This document shows, piece after piece, positions 7,087 through 14,451 of a stretch of 20,430 nt of DNA. Both the position numbers and the translations under genes were made by a program. Location: assembly GCA_002405405.1 (NCBI GenBank), contig DHLT01000115.1, forward strand, positions 1-20,430, in the 5' to 3' direction. Origin of the DNA: Ignavibacteria bacterium UBA4661 (GTDB lineage: Bacteria > Bacteroidota > Ignavibacteria > Kapaibacteriales > UBA4661). Position 1 is the first letter of the stretch. Every line of letters begins with the position of its first letter. A model generated the notes under the pieces. That model ran no database searches. It was not told the origin of the DNA and was given only the letters and a program-made list of their open reading frames with translations.

Positions 7087-7464
7087 ATGATGGTTTGGAA
7101 GAAAGTACATGGCATTATCACACTGCGTTGCAAAGACATTACTCGACTCATGTCGGATAGTGTTGAACGACCACTGACTCTTGTAGAGCAACTGTATATT
7201 TCTTGGCACAAACTCCACTGCAATCCCTGCAAAGAATACGAACATCACATTCATATATTGCACAAGGCAATGCTCTCGTACACTCGTACGACAAAGCATG
7301 ATTACTCACCCGAAACAAGTGCAAAACTTTCAGACGATCTACTGCCTTCTCTTCATGGATCGCAACTTTCTGATAAAATAAAAACATCCATCAAAGAGCG
7401 TTTGCAGCGAGAGCTTGATGGCACCAAAACATCAGATTTCCCCGACACGACATCACCGCAATAA
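7087..7464 (+). CDS. Probable zinc-binding anti-sigma factor (ZAS-like, soluble)
   Basis: The protein has 125 residues; the start at 7087 has a strong GAGGGAG site upstream. Near the N-terminus is the anti-sigma zinc pattern His41-x3-Cys45-x2-Cys48 (HKLHCNPC), with a further Cys15 in RCKDITRLMSDSVERPLT, a typical anti-sigma helix segment. The gene follows the ECF sigma gene by 63 nt in the same direction. Members of this group hold the sigma factor inactive and release it when zinc or thiols change. There is no membrane segment, so it would act in the cytoplasm, unlike the larger membrane-bound group. The residues after about 70 are not conserved in any way I recognise. The assignment rests on motif and position, not on a full domain match. 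Confidence 0.7.
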   Translation: MMVWKKVHGIITLRCKDITRLMSDSVERPLTLVEQLYISWHKLHCNPCKEYEHHIHILHKAMLSYTRTTKHDYSPETSAKLSDDLLPSLHGSQLSDKIKTSIKERLQRELDGTKTSDFPDTTSPQ

Positions 7465-7628
7465 CCTCTTTATATCGGCTGCCTCTCTTCGGTAGTGCTC
7501 TGCTGTACTGAAAAAAACTTGCTGTGTAGCATTGTCCAAAAGTTTCTCGTAACTTTCGTTTCGATATTTACTTCGTTCATCACTGTTCAATTGTTTCATT
7601 CTTTCTTCACCCATGTTGTTTGAAATCT

Positions 7629-8186
7629 ATGAGTACTCTTGCTAAACGTCTTTTGATTGGTTTGGTGGTGTTGATTGCTTTGCTCTTTGGGGCATATCAA
7701 TTCATGAAAATGCAAACCAAGAAAATTAGCCCCGAGCAGACCGTTTCCTATGTGAATGGTGCGACGAATGTTACGGTCGTCTATAGCCGTCCATACAAAA
7801 AGGGACGCGCCATTTTTGGCAATCTTGTACCATATGGTCAAGTATGGCGTACAGGTGCAAACGAAGCAACCACATTTACTACCAACAAAAACCTGACGAT
7901 CGATGGCAAAACATTGCCGGCAGGGAACTACACGCTGTGGACAATTCCCGAAAGCGACACATGGACGGTTATTTTCAACAAGAAAAACTATAGCTGGGGT
8001 GTAGATTTCAAACAGAAACCTCAACATGATGCTACGGCTGATGTTATTCGCATCAAAGTACCGATACAGAAAGTATCACCGATTGTCGAGCAGTTTACTA
8101 TCGGCTTTCAAAACCCGCCGGAATTCGCTCTAACATTGATATGGGATGACATTAAAGTTCTAGTGCCGATGAGCATTGTTGAGTAA
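7629..8186 (+). CDS. DUF2911 family protein with N-terminal membrane anchor
   Basis: The protein has 185 residues from the ATG at 7629; a TTG at 7620 would add three residues. One membrane helix is at about residues 5-24 (KRLLIGLVVLIALLFGAYQF), with a lysine-rich start and no clear cleavage site, so it is probably an anchor. The rest is the DUF2911 domain, recognised by VTVVYSRPYKKGRAIFGNLV, PYGQVWRTGANEATTFT, LPAGNYTLWTIPESDTWTVI and FNKKNYSWGVD. The domain is common in Bacteroidota and lies outside the inner membrane; its function is unknown. The gene follows the sigma/anti-sigma pair by 164 nt, so it may have its own promoter, and it ends before a strong hairpin terminator. Confidence 0.92.
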   Translation: MSTLAKRLLIGLVVLIALLFGAYQFMKMQTKKISPEQTVSYVNGATNVTVVYSRPYKKGRAIFGNLVPYGQVWRTGANEATTFTTNKNLTIDGKTLPAGNYTLWTIPESDTWTVIFNKKNYSWGVDFKQKPQHDATADVIRIKVPIQKVSPIVEQFTIGFQNPPEFALTLIWDDIKVLVPMSIVE

Positions 8187-8243
8187 TTGCTGATAAATTC
8201 TTCGTATCTCTGTGCTCTGTTTTTTAGCACTGATTCGTTCTTT

Positions 8244-8280
8244 CATTCCCGCGTAGGCATTCTTCGCGGGAATGCTATTT
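8244..8280 (+). terminator. Rho-independent terminator after the DUF2911 gene
   Basis: CATTCCCGCG (8244-8253) pairs perfectly with CGCGGGAATG (8265-8274) around an 11-nt loop, followed by CTATTTT. It lies about 60 nt after the stop. The loop also contains a second possible arm, GCATTC (8257-8262), matching GAATGC (8270-8275). The T-tail is short but the stem is strong. Confidence 0.72.
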
Positions 8281-8325
8281 TAAATCTTCTTTACTGTATC
8301 TCTTCTTCACATCTGTTGTGTGCAT

Positions 8326-9726
8326 ATGCGTTTATCTCCTACACATTCTCTTCGGCTTATTCGGCAGTGCTTTGTTACGATGCTGATGGTCACTGCAATA
8401 ATCACTGTAAGTTCTGCTCAAACTTTTCGTTCCTTTTTCGTGGGCGATACTGCCGATGTTGTGCGTCCGCACACACCGGGTATTGTCCTCGCCGGTGGTG
8501 GCACCGATAATGATGAGGCTATGGCATGGCTCTTACGACAATCTGCCGGTGGCGATATTGTTGTCCTTCGTGCCAGCGGTGCTGATGGCTACAACAACTA
8601 TATGTTTCGAGATTTGGGCGTATCCGTCAATTCTGTTGAAACACTCTTGATTACGACTATTGCCGGTGCCAATGATCCGTATGTTGAACGTCGCGTCCGT
8701 GAAGCCGAAGCAATCTTTATTGCCGGTGGAGATCAATACCAATACTACTCGTTGTGGCGTAACTCCAAGCTCCATGAAGCCCTGCAATGGGCGATCAGTC
8801 AGAAGCGGATTGCGGTCGGGGGAACCAGCGCAGGTATGATGGTCTTAAGCGGTGCATACTATACACCGTCGGGCAATGGCATTACTTCTGATCAAGCACT
8901 CTCAAACCCCTATCATCCTGCGATGGATATTTTGGGTAATGGAGATTTCCTCAGCACTCCTTTGCTTCGCAATGTCATTACCGATACACACTATGACCAA
9001 CGCGCACGCTCCGGCAGACATGTTGCTATGATGGCTCGCCTTGAACAAGACCGCTCTATCAATGTGCGGGGCATTGCATGCAATGAGCGCACTGCTGTCT
9101 GTATTGCTCTTTCCGGTGCTGATAGCGGCATTGGCAAGGTGTATGGCAGTCGCGCCGAAGATTTCGCATACTTCATGCAGTCGCATTGCGATGTGCCGCA
9201 ATCGCTTCCTGAAGTATGTATTGCAGGACAACCGCTGACATGGAATAAGGAGGGGCAAGCAGTCAAAGTATATGCCGTACAAGGTACAACAACCGGACAG
9301 AACTCATTTGATCTGCGCTCTTGGAATCTACCCGGTACGCTGTCAACAGGCACTCGTGGCGGTTCGTGGCAGGATTGGTCGGTGAATCGCGGGCAACTCA
9401 TTCAGCGCGATGGCTCTGCCCCTACCTGCGGAACGGCTTCCAGTTACCGTTCGGCAATTCCTCATGATGACATGAAAATATTCCCCAACCCTGCACAGAA
9501 CCAACTTGTGTTGGCATGCTCGCCTGCATATTGCACTCGTACGCGCGAACATTCGATTGCGATGGTGAATACACGCGGACAAATTTTTGAACTTTACACA
9601 GGTGCATCATTACCGCACACCACCATTGCTCTGCAACAATTTCCCGCAGGTCAGTACACAGTGTTGGTTAAGCACGGAAGGCAAGATATGACTATGTTCG
9701 GAGGAAGCGTGGTCATTGAGCGGTGA
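8326..9726 (+). CDS. Secreted cyanophycinase-like serine peptidase (S51) with T9SS tail
   Basis: The protein has 466 residues from the ATG at 8326 (a GTG at 8320 is possible). A signal peptide ends near SSAQ (about residue 32). The S51/cyanophycinase domain covers about residues 50-290: the nucleophile Ser168 in GGTSAG, GGDQYQ in the substrate region, DTHYDQRARSGRH around residues 220-231, and GIACNERTAV. Cyanophycinases cut cyanophycin, an Arg-Asp reserve polymer; extracellular forms occur in heterotrophs. The last 85 residues (IFPNPA at 385-390, then MVNTRGQIFEL and FPAGQYTVLV) form a T9SS sorting domain, so the enzyme should be exported across the outer membrane or attached to the surface. 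It could instead be an S51 relative with another peptide substrate. It is convergent with the kinase at 9767. Confidence 0.88.
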   Translation: MRLSPTHSLRLIRQCFVTMLMVTAIITVSSAQTFRSFFVGDTADVVRPHTPGIVLAGGGTDNDEAMAWLLRQSAGGDIVVLRASGADGYNNYMFRDLGVSVNSVETLLITTIAGANDPYVERRVREAEAIFIAGGDQYQYYSLWRNSKLHEALQWAISQKRIAVGGTSAGMMVLSGAYYTPSGNGITSDQALSNPYHPAMDILGNGDFLSTPLLRNVITDTHYDQRARSGRHVAMMARLEQDRSINVRGIACNERTAVCIALSGADSGIGKVYGSRAEDFAYFMQSHCDVPQSLPEVCIAGQPLTWNKEGQAVKVYAVQGTTTGQNSFDLRSWNLPGTLSTGTRGGSWQDWSVNRGQLIQRDGSAPTCGTASSYRSAIPHDDMKIFPNPAQNQLVLACSPAYCTRTREHSIAMVNTRGQIFELYTGASLPHTTIALQQFPAGQYTVLVKHGRQDMTMFGGSVVIER

Positions 9727-9766
9727 TGCACACACAATCAAACATGCCCCGAGATTGGTTCTTTTA

Positions 9767-11284
9767 TCAGCCCTCTATCGGTAATACAATTTGAAAGGAT
9801 GTTCCTTGTTGCGATGACGACGACACTGTCAGTGTGCCACCATGCGCTCGAATAATTTGACGCGACAAACTCAGCCCAATGCCTGAACCATTGGGCTTTG
9901 TCGTAAAAAAGGGAACAAAAATATGTGCTACGGCATCGGGTGCAATCCCAGCGCCTGTGTCATGAATGGTCATTTCAAGATGGCGCAAGCCCGTATTACC
10001 GACATACAAACCACTCAGTGCAGACGTATAGCCAACCGTGATTGTAATGACTTTACTTTCGCTTGAGCGAATAGCATCTGCCGCATTGGCAACAAGATTC
10101 AGTACGACTTGTTCCAGCATCGTTGCATCAGCAGAAAGGGAAATCGGCTCTTCGGGTTGCATGGGCAAGCGGATTTGCAAGGTAGCTTCGTCGGCTTTTT
10201 CGCCTAATCGCTCGCGTAAGGTTTGCAAACACAGTGGTCGAAGATGCTCGAGGAATTCTTGTACGTGCAAAGTTTGTTTTTGTGGTTGAGGAAGTCGTGT
10301 TACAGAACGGTAATTTTCAATAAAACCTGTTAGTCCTGTACTGCGCCGAGCAATGGTTTTTACTGCAAGCAGAGCATCCTGTAAGTCTTCGTAGATATCT
10401 TCTGTGTTTGCATGATGACTCGAAATATTCTGATTCTCCGCATGATCATTTTCTACTTCATGATCATTTTCTACTTTTTGCATCCGTTCTTGTACCGATT
10501 CTAGCAAAGCACCGGCTGTCTGCGCAAGGGAAGAAATCGGTGCAAGGGAATTCATAATCTCATGCGTGAGAATACGCGACAGATGATGCCATGACTCCAA
10601 CTCTTTCGCATCGAGAGCATTGCTCGCTTCATGCAACAGCAACAGAATAATTTCGCGTCCTTGCTTGTAGTAGGAAGATTTTTGTACAATAAGTTGACGC
10701 GTACTTGACGAGGGTGCTGTATCGCTCGAAGCAAGACGAATCAAGGTCGAACTGCCAATTGCAAGCGTATCGCTTGTGCGGGCAAGTTCTGCATGGAGTT
10801 TCTGCAAATCCCGAAAGGTCTGCATGGGGGGAAGCTGAGTACCATTCAATGAGCGTAGAAGACGTTCTGCAGGAGGACTGCACCATAAGATATTGCGCTC
10901 TTCGGTTGTATCAATCGCAATAATACCAATGTTGATACTTCGCAGAACTTCTTGCAGTGTATAGTAATGCTCTTCGTGTTCCCAGCGGATAGCTTGAAGA
11001 GTATTGCGTACATCATCCATTGCCGAGCGAATCCCCGTAAAGAGCTTTCCTTCGGGCAATCGCATCGGCATTTGCTGAAAATCATGATACTTAAGTGCCT
11101 CGATAAATTGTCCCACCGACAGCACAGACTTCTCGGCAAATCGTATCGCCGATATCACTGCAACGATAGTCGCTCCAACAAGCATGAATGATGTAGCATA
11201 CCATGTTTGTTGCCAACTGATGTATGCACATCCTGCCAGCAAAAAACCCAGTACAATATATAAGCCAAGCGTGAGTCGAAACAT
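9767..11284 (-). CDS. Membrane sensor histidine kinase with PAS-like region
   Basis: The protein has 505 residues. Two membrane helices lie at about 5-23 and 30-48 with almost no periplasmic loop, so sensing is probably within the membrane or in the cytoplasm. A PAS-like region at about 110-220 follows (INIGIIAIDTTEERNILWCS). The dimerisation domain has the phosphoacceptor His241 in LTHEIMNSLAPI. Between its two helices are about 24 polar residues with the repeat VENDHEVENDH (271-281). The ATP domain has the N box (NLVANAADA, Asn400), the G1 box DTGAGI (Asp442), PFFTTKP and the G2 box GSGIGLSLS. The layout resembles NtrY-type kinases. No response regulator is in the window, so the partner is unknown. 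It is divergent from the haem-barrel gene. Confidence 0.92.
   Translation of the reverse strand: MFRLTLGLYIVLGFLLAGCAYISWQQTWYATSFMLVGATIVAVISAIRFAEKSVLSVGQFIEALKYHDFQQMPMRLPEGKLFTGIRSAMDDVRNTLQAIRWEHEEHYYTLQEVLRSINIGIIAIDTTEERNILWCSPPAERLLRSLNGTQLPPMQTFRDLQKLHAELARTSDTLAIGSSTLIRLASSDTAPSSSTRQLIVQKSSYYKQGREIILLLLHEASNALDAKELESWHHLSRILTHEIMNSLAPISSLAQTAGALLESVQERMQKVENDHEVENDHAENQNISSHHANTEDIYEDLQDALLAVKTIARRSTGLTGFIENYRSVTRLPQPQKQTLHVQEFLEHLRPLCLQTLRERLGEKADEATLQIRLPMQPEEPISLSADATMLEQVVLNLVANAADAIRSSESKVITITVGYTSALSGLYVGNTGLRHLEMTIHDTGAGIAPDAVAHIFVPFFTTKPNGSGIGLSLSRQIIRAHGGTLTVSSSSQQGTSFQIVLPIEG
10441..10476 (-). repeat. Perfect tandem duplication of an 18-bp unit inside the kinase gene
   Basis: CATGATCATTTTCTACTT occurs twice head to tail (10441-10458 and 10459-10476). 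It is six codons long, so a change in copy number keeps the frame. It encodes the doubled NDHEVE/VENDH segment in the loop between the two helices of the dimerisation domain. Confidence 0.9.
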
Positions 11285-11339
11285 GATGCTGTGACGAGAC
11301 CAATGATACTTTGTATATCTCTTGAATTACTAACATTAA

Positions 11340-11354
11340 TTGTACTACGTACAA
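11340..11354. promoter_or_regulatory. 15-bp inverted repeat between divergent genes, candidate operator
   Basis: TTGTAC and GTACAA flank three bases (TAC) in the 161-nt region between the kinase gene and the haem-barrel gene. It is the only clear palindrome there, 56 nt from the kinase start and 92 nt from the other start. It is short enough to arise by chance; a regulator is not known. Confidence 0.3.
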
Positions 11355-11445
11355 AAGATGATACCGCAAGATATACAAGAATCTTTGTGTATTTTTCGTA
11401 AGCATTGTTTTCGTTGTCATCTTCACCTCTGTCTTTCGCATCGCT

Positions 11446-12675
11446 ATGACATTTACGACTTCTTCTTCGCGCTTCTTTCTTCATCGCTACCTCCCCTTCG
11501 TTGTTATCGTATGTAGTGTAGTATGTGCATTCACACAACCTGCAATAGCATTACCACAATTCTCGCTCATGACGGGTAATCGCTGTATCAATTGCCATAT
11601 CAATGCACAGGGCGCAGGACTTCGTAATGAACTTGGCTGGTATTCGAGTCATGATGTGGGGTTAATCGAACCGCGTAAAGTCGGTTTGGGTAGTTTGTAC
11701 GATGCTGACAAAGGGAATTCATTTTTTGAAGATAAGCTCTTCTTCGGTATGGATTTGCGAGCACAAATGGCGCGTAGCCATCTCTCTGCCGATGCTGAAC
11801 GCAAATTCTTCCCCATGCAATTTGCTCTCTATTCTGCCTACAAAGCAACCGACTGGCTGACGGCTGAATTCACATACTCAATGCGGGGACGCAATCGCTT
11901 TTACCCGGGACAACAACAGTTCATGGGTTCGCTCATTCTCCAGCCCATGCAGGAGTTACCCGCACTGCGCGTGGGGCATATTCAACCCAGTATCGGTATG
12001 CGCTATGATGACCATACGATGCTCACACGCACCATTGTAGGTAGTAGTCCGCTTATCCCACCAAATTATGCTGATTGGGGGGCAGAGCTATCGTATGAAT
12101 CATTGAAATGGCTTACAGTGAATGCCGGTGTCTTTCGAGCAACCAATCTATCGGCAGTCGAATTCTCTGATGCACTCTCCGGTGGCTTTAGCGAGCCGCT
12201 CATCAGCAACCCCAATGCACTGAGTTTTACAGCGCGTGTAGTCTTATGGCAACGCTTTGCAGAGGATTATGTCAATACGTATCTCGGTGGATCTTTTTTC
12301 CGTAACCAAGATTTTTCGATTGCGCAAGGGTTCGTAGGTGCAGGCTTGACGGATCAAGTATCGGTTATGGCAGAGTATACAGCATCGGGCAAACGCGATC
12401 GGCAACAAACGCGCAACTTCTCCGTAGAGGTTATGTATCAAGTCATGCCCGGCTTGAATGTCTATGTTCGCGGCGAGCGCGGCACAACCTCAAATCTTGT
12501 AACAAATCGTTCTGCGAATACAATTGCACCGCAGGAGCAGTATATGAATCAAGGCGTGATTGGTGCGCAAGTCATGGTACTTCCGTTTGTTGAGGTGCGC
12601 CCCGAATACCGCATTCAAGATGCCGATTTGTATCGCTCGACTCGCTGGGCAATGCAATTACATATTTTTTACTAA
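11446..12675 (+). CDS. Outer-membrane beta-barrel with N-terminal single c-type haem site
   Basis: The protein has 409 residues. The signal peptide ends after PAIA (residue 35). Directly after it comes one covalent haem motif, Cys47-Ile-Asn-Cys50-His51, in SLMTGNRCINCHINAQG, followed by GLRNELGW. The remaining 340 residues show alternating beta-strand patterns and end in an aromatic HIFY, as outer-membrane barrels do; the length would fit about 16 strands. A single N-terminal haem joined to a barrel is also the plan of Cyc2-type fused cytochrome-porins, which move electrons across the outer membrane in iron oxidisers. I infer the plan only: homology to Cyc2 cannot be shown here, and many Bacteroidota barrels with a CXXCH have no known role. 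The gene is divergent from the histidine kinase. Confidence 0.72.
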   Translation: MTFTTSSSRFFLHRYLPFVVIVCSVVCAFTQPAIALPQFSLMTGNRCINCHINAQGAGLRNELGWYSSHDVGLIEPRKVGLGSLYDADKGNSFFEDKLFFGMDLRAQMARSHLSADAERKFFPMQFALYSAYKATDWLTAEFTYSMRGRNRFYPGQQQFMGSLILQPMQELPALRVGHIQPSIGMRYDDHTMLTRTIVGSSPLIPPNYADWGAELSYESLKWLTVNAGVFRATNLSAVEFSDALSGGFSEPLISNPNALSFTARVVLWQRFAEDYVNTYLGGSFFRNQDFSIAQGFVGAGLTDQVSVMAEYTASGKRDRQQTRNFSVEVMYQVMPGLNVYVRGERGTTSNLVTNRSANTIAPQEQYMNQGVIGAQVMVLPFVEVRPEYRIQDADLYRSTRWAMQLHIFY

Positions 12676-12714
12676 CAAACTTTACCCTCGTTTTACGAAT
12701 TCCTCTTCTTCTCT

Positions 12715-13296
12715 ATGCGTCTGCAATACAATGCTCCTGTTATCCTGACTCTTTCTTTGATTTCGACTGCTGTTGTTGCCAGCAATTCTTTCACCGGCAA
12801 TGCACTGCAATATTGGTTTTCGTTTTCGCCGGGGAGTTGGTCAGACTGGGCGATGTATCCTCGTTTGATTTCGTATATCGCCGGTCATGCCGATTGGAAT
12901 CATCTTTTGGGAAACTTCTCGCTTATTCTTCTGGTAGGTCCTTTACTCGAAGAAAAGTTCGGCTCACAAGATATGCTCATTATGATGGGTATTACAGGCG
13001 TGGTCAGTTCATTGTCGAGTATTCTACTTTTCAACGAAGGTGGCTTGGGGGCAAGCGGCATTGTCTTTATGTGTGTCTTATTGGCATCGTTCACCAATAT
13101 CAAAGAGAAGCGTATACCACTGACTTTTATTCTTGTCTTTGCTCTATGGATTGGCAAAGAAATCATGAGCGGTATGCGCGCTGATAATGTATCGCAATTT
13201 GGTCATATCATCGGCGGTATTTGTGGGAGCTTGTTTGGTTTTTTGCATCGCTCGAATAAGGTGTCGACACCATCATCATCAATCCCAACGATGTAA
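12715..13296 (+). CDS. Rhomboid family intramembrane serine protease
   Basis: The protein has 193 residues with about six membrane helices. Catalytic elements are present: Ser114 in GLGASG, His164 in the last helix (QFGHIIGGICGSLFGF), and the His63-xxx-Asn67 segment in HADWNHLLGN that forms the oxyanion site. It cuts substrate proteins within or close to the inner membrane; the substrate is unknown. The gene starts 39 nt after the haem-barrel gene on the same strand with no visible ribosome site, so the two may be co-transcribed. No terminator is visible between them. Confidence 0.92.
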   Translation: MRLQYNAPVILTLSLISTAVVASNSFTGNALQYWFSFSPGSWSDWAMYPRLISYIAGHADWNHLLGNFSLILLVGPLLEEKFGSQDMLIMMGITGVVSSLSSILLFNEGGLGASGIVFMCVLLASFTNIKEKRIPLTFILVFALWIGKEIMSGMRADNVSQFGHIIGGICGSLFGFLHRSNKVSTPSSSIPTM

Positions 13297-13346
13297 ATAA
13301 TTATCTTATTTTCGTGGGCTTGTTGTGCTGTATGTCAATATACTTT

Positions 13347-13580
13347 ATGAAACAATCCCTACCCGATAGCTGTATTAATCGTATATGTGTGTATCCTCAT
13401 AGCATCTCTCTGTTGCTTGTGCGTAGAGTGTGGGTTTATACAGCACTCACTATTATTTTTTGTTTTGACTTTATCTCCCTGCTTTTTGCGACACCCTTAC
13501 CTCTGCAAGGAACATCGACGGGCAATATCATTCGTCCTATACATTCCTCTTTTATCAAAGATTCGGTTGCAATATCGTGA
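13347..13580 (+). pseudogene. Probable true N-terminus (signal peptide) of the propeller sensor, out of frame
   Basis: This frame differs from that of the following propeller region but equals that of the kinase part at 14439. It encodes a good signal-anchor, RRVWVYTALTIIFCFDFI then SLLFATPLPLQG, and stops at a TGA in 13578-13580, where the propeller frame begins to look coding. Starts are possible at the ATG at 13347 or the GTG at 13419. Removing one T from the TTTT at 13550-13553 would join this frame to the propeller frame. The alternative is that the propeller ORF uses its own hydrophobic N-terminus from 13387, but that segment is cysteine-rich and unlike a normal signal. Confidence 0.45.
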
Positions 13581-14451
13581 TATTGTTTTTCGTCGTATTC
13601 ACTCAACCAACAGTGACTTATCGCAGAATACTCCCATTTGCTTTTTACATGATCGTACCGGTTTTATGTGGATCGGCACACAAAATGGTCTGAATCGTTT
13701 TGATGGTACTTCTTTTAAAGTTTTTCATAAAAAAGCCGGCAATAATCAAGCATTACTTGATGATTGGATTATCGGTTTACATCAAGACGGTGCAGGGCGA
13801 TTATGGGTGATGAACCAACAAGGTATCTCATTATATCATCCTCACAATCATTCCTTCCGCAACTACATCAATCAATCCCTTTCTCCTATAAGCTCTGCTC
13901 CATCATTTTCTCGATATACGGGCGGTATCGCAGTCGATGCTTGTAATGATATTGATGGCAACCCTTGGTTTGCAACTGAGCAGGGCGTGAATATTTTCAA
14001 TCCCAAAGACAGTTCGTTTATCATGATTGAAGATGAACAACGCGAACGCTCAAAACCTCAATCTTATGGCTGGCTTGCTCATAAAACAACGCGAACACTT
14101 GCGCGCGACAGTAGTGGTACGATGTGGATAGGCACAGTTCGTGGTCTGCACAAATCTCTTCCTCGTAGCCAATCGATACAAACGGTATCTCTCGTACCGG
14201 ATTCTGCTTCCAACATTTTTGATATTCATGTTGCCGATGATGGCATTGTCTGGGTAGCAGGTAGCACCGGTGTGTATCGTCTTGCTCAGGGTTCTCAAAC
14301 CTTTATTAACATTTTTGATTATCTGCCTCTTCCTTTTCGTTCGAACAATACATGCAGAATGATACAAAGTGACAAATCCGGTCATGTGTGGGTATTGCTT
14401 CAACGTGGTGCTATGATGATTGACAAGCATACATTGCAATGTACCCTTTGA
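13387..14451 (+). CDS. Two-component propeller sensor, N-terminal part (interrupted gene)
   Basis: The frame has 354 residues, convincing only from about residue 62 (RDIVFRRIHSTNSDLSQNT, the usual start of such sensors). Six propeller repeats follow: GFMWIGTQNGLNRFD, GRLWVMNQQGISLYH, GNPWFATEQGVNIFN, GTMWIGTVRGLH, GIVWVAGSTGVYRL and GHVWVLLQRGAMMID. The frame stops at 14451, and the next propeller repeat continues in the frame starting at 14439. Together the two parts carry about 15 repeats, close to the 14 of two seven-bladed propellers, so they are one sensor. The domain would be periplasmic and bind a signal molecule, classically an oligosaccharide in HTCS relatives. The annotated start at 13387 is doubtful. 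It is probably a pseudogene or the result of a base-count error in CCCTTT (14444-14449). Confidence 0.75.
   Translation: MCILIASLCCLCVECGFIQHSLLFFVLTLSPCFLRHPYLCKEHRRAISFVLYIPLLSKIRLQYRDIVFRRIHSTNSDLSQNTPICFLHDRTGFMWIGTQNGLNRFDGTSFKVFHKKAGNNQALLDDWIIGLHQDGAGRLWVMNQQGISLYHPHNHSFRNYINQSLSPISSAPSFSRYTGGIAVDACNDIDGNPWFATEQGVNIFNPKDSSFIMIEDEQRERSKPQSYGWLAHKTTRTLARDSSGTMWIGTVRGLHKSLPRSQSIQTVSLVPDSASNIFDIHVADDGIVWVAGSTGVYRLAQGSQTFINIFDYLPLPFRSNNTCRMIQSDKSGHVWVLLQRGAMMIDKHTLQCTL

Noticed and set aside
9727..9766. Possible bidirectional terminator between the convergent cyanophycinase and kinase genes
   Set aside because: The 40-nt gap contains no stable inverted repeat with a T-run on either side.
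13387..13480. Hydrophobic start of the propeller frame read as a signal peptide
   Set aside because: It is cysteine-rich and its codons look poor. The overlapping frame gives a normal signal peptide, so the hydrophobicity is probably a by-product of T-rich sequence.
14444..14451. CTT TGA at the end of the N-terminal sensor frame, like the RF2 programmed frameshift site
   Set aside because: RF2-type slippage is +1, but a -1 shift is needed to enter the kinase frame. CTT would have to re-pair on CCT, and there is no Shine-Dalgarno-like stimulator upstream.
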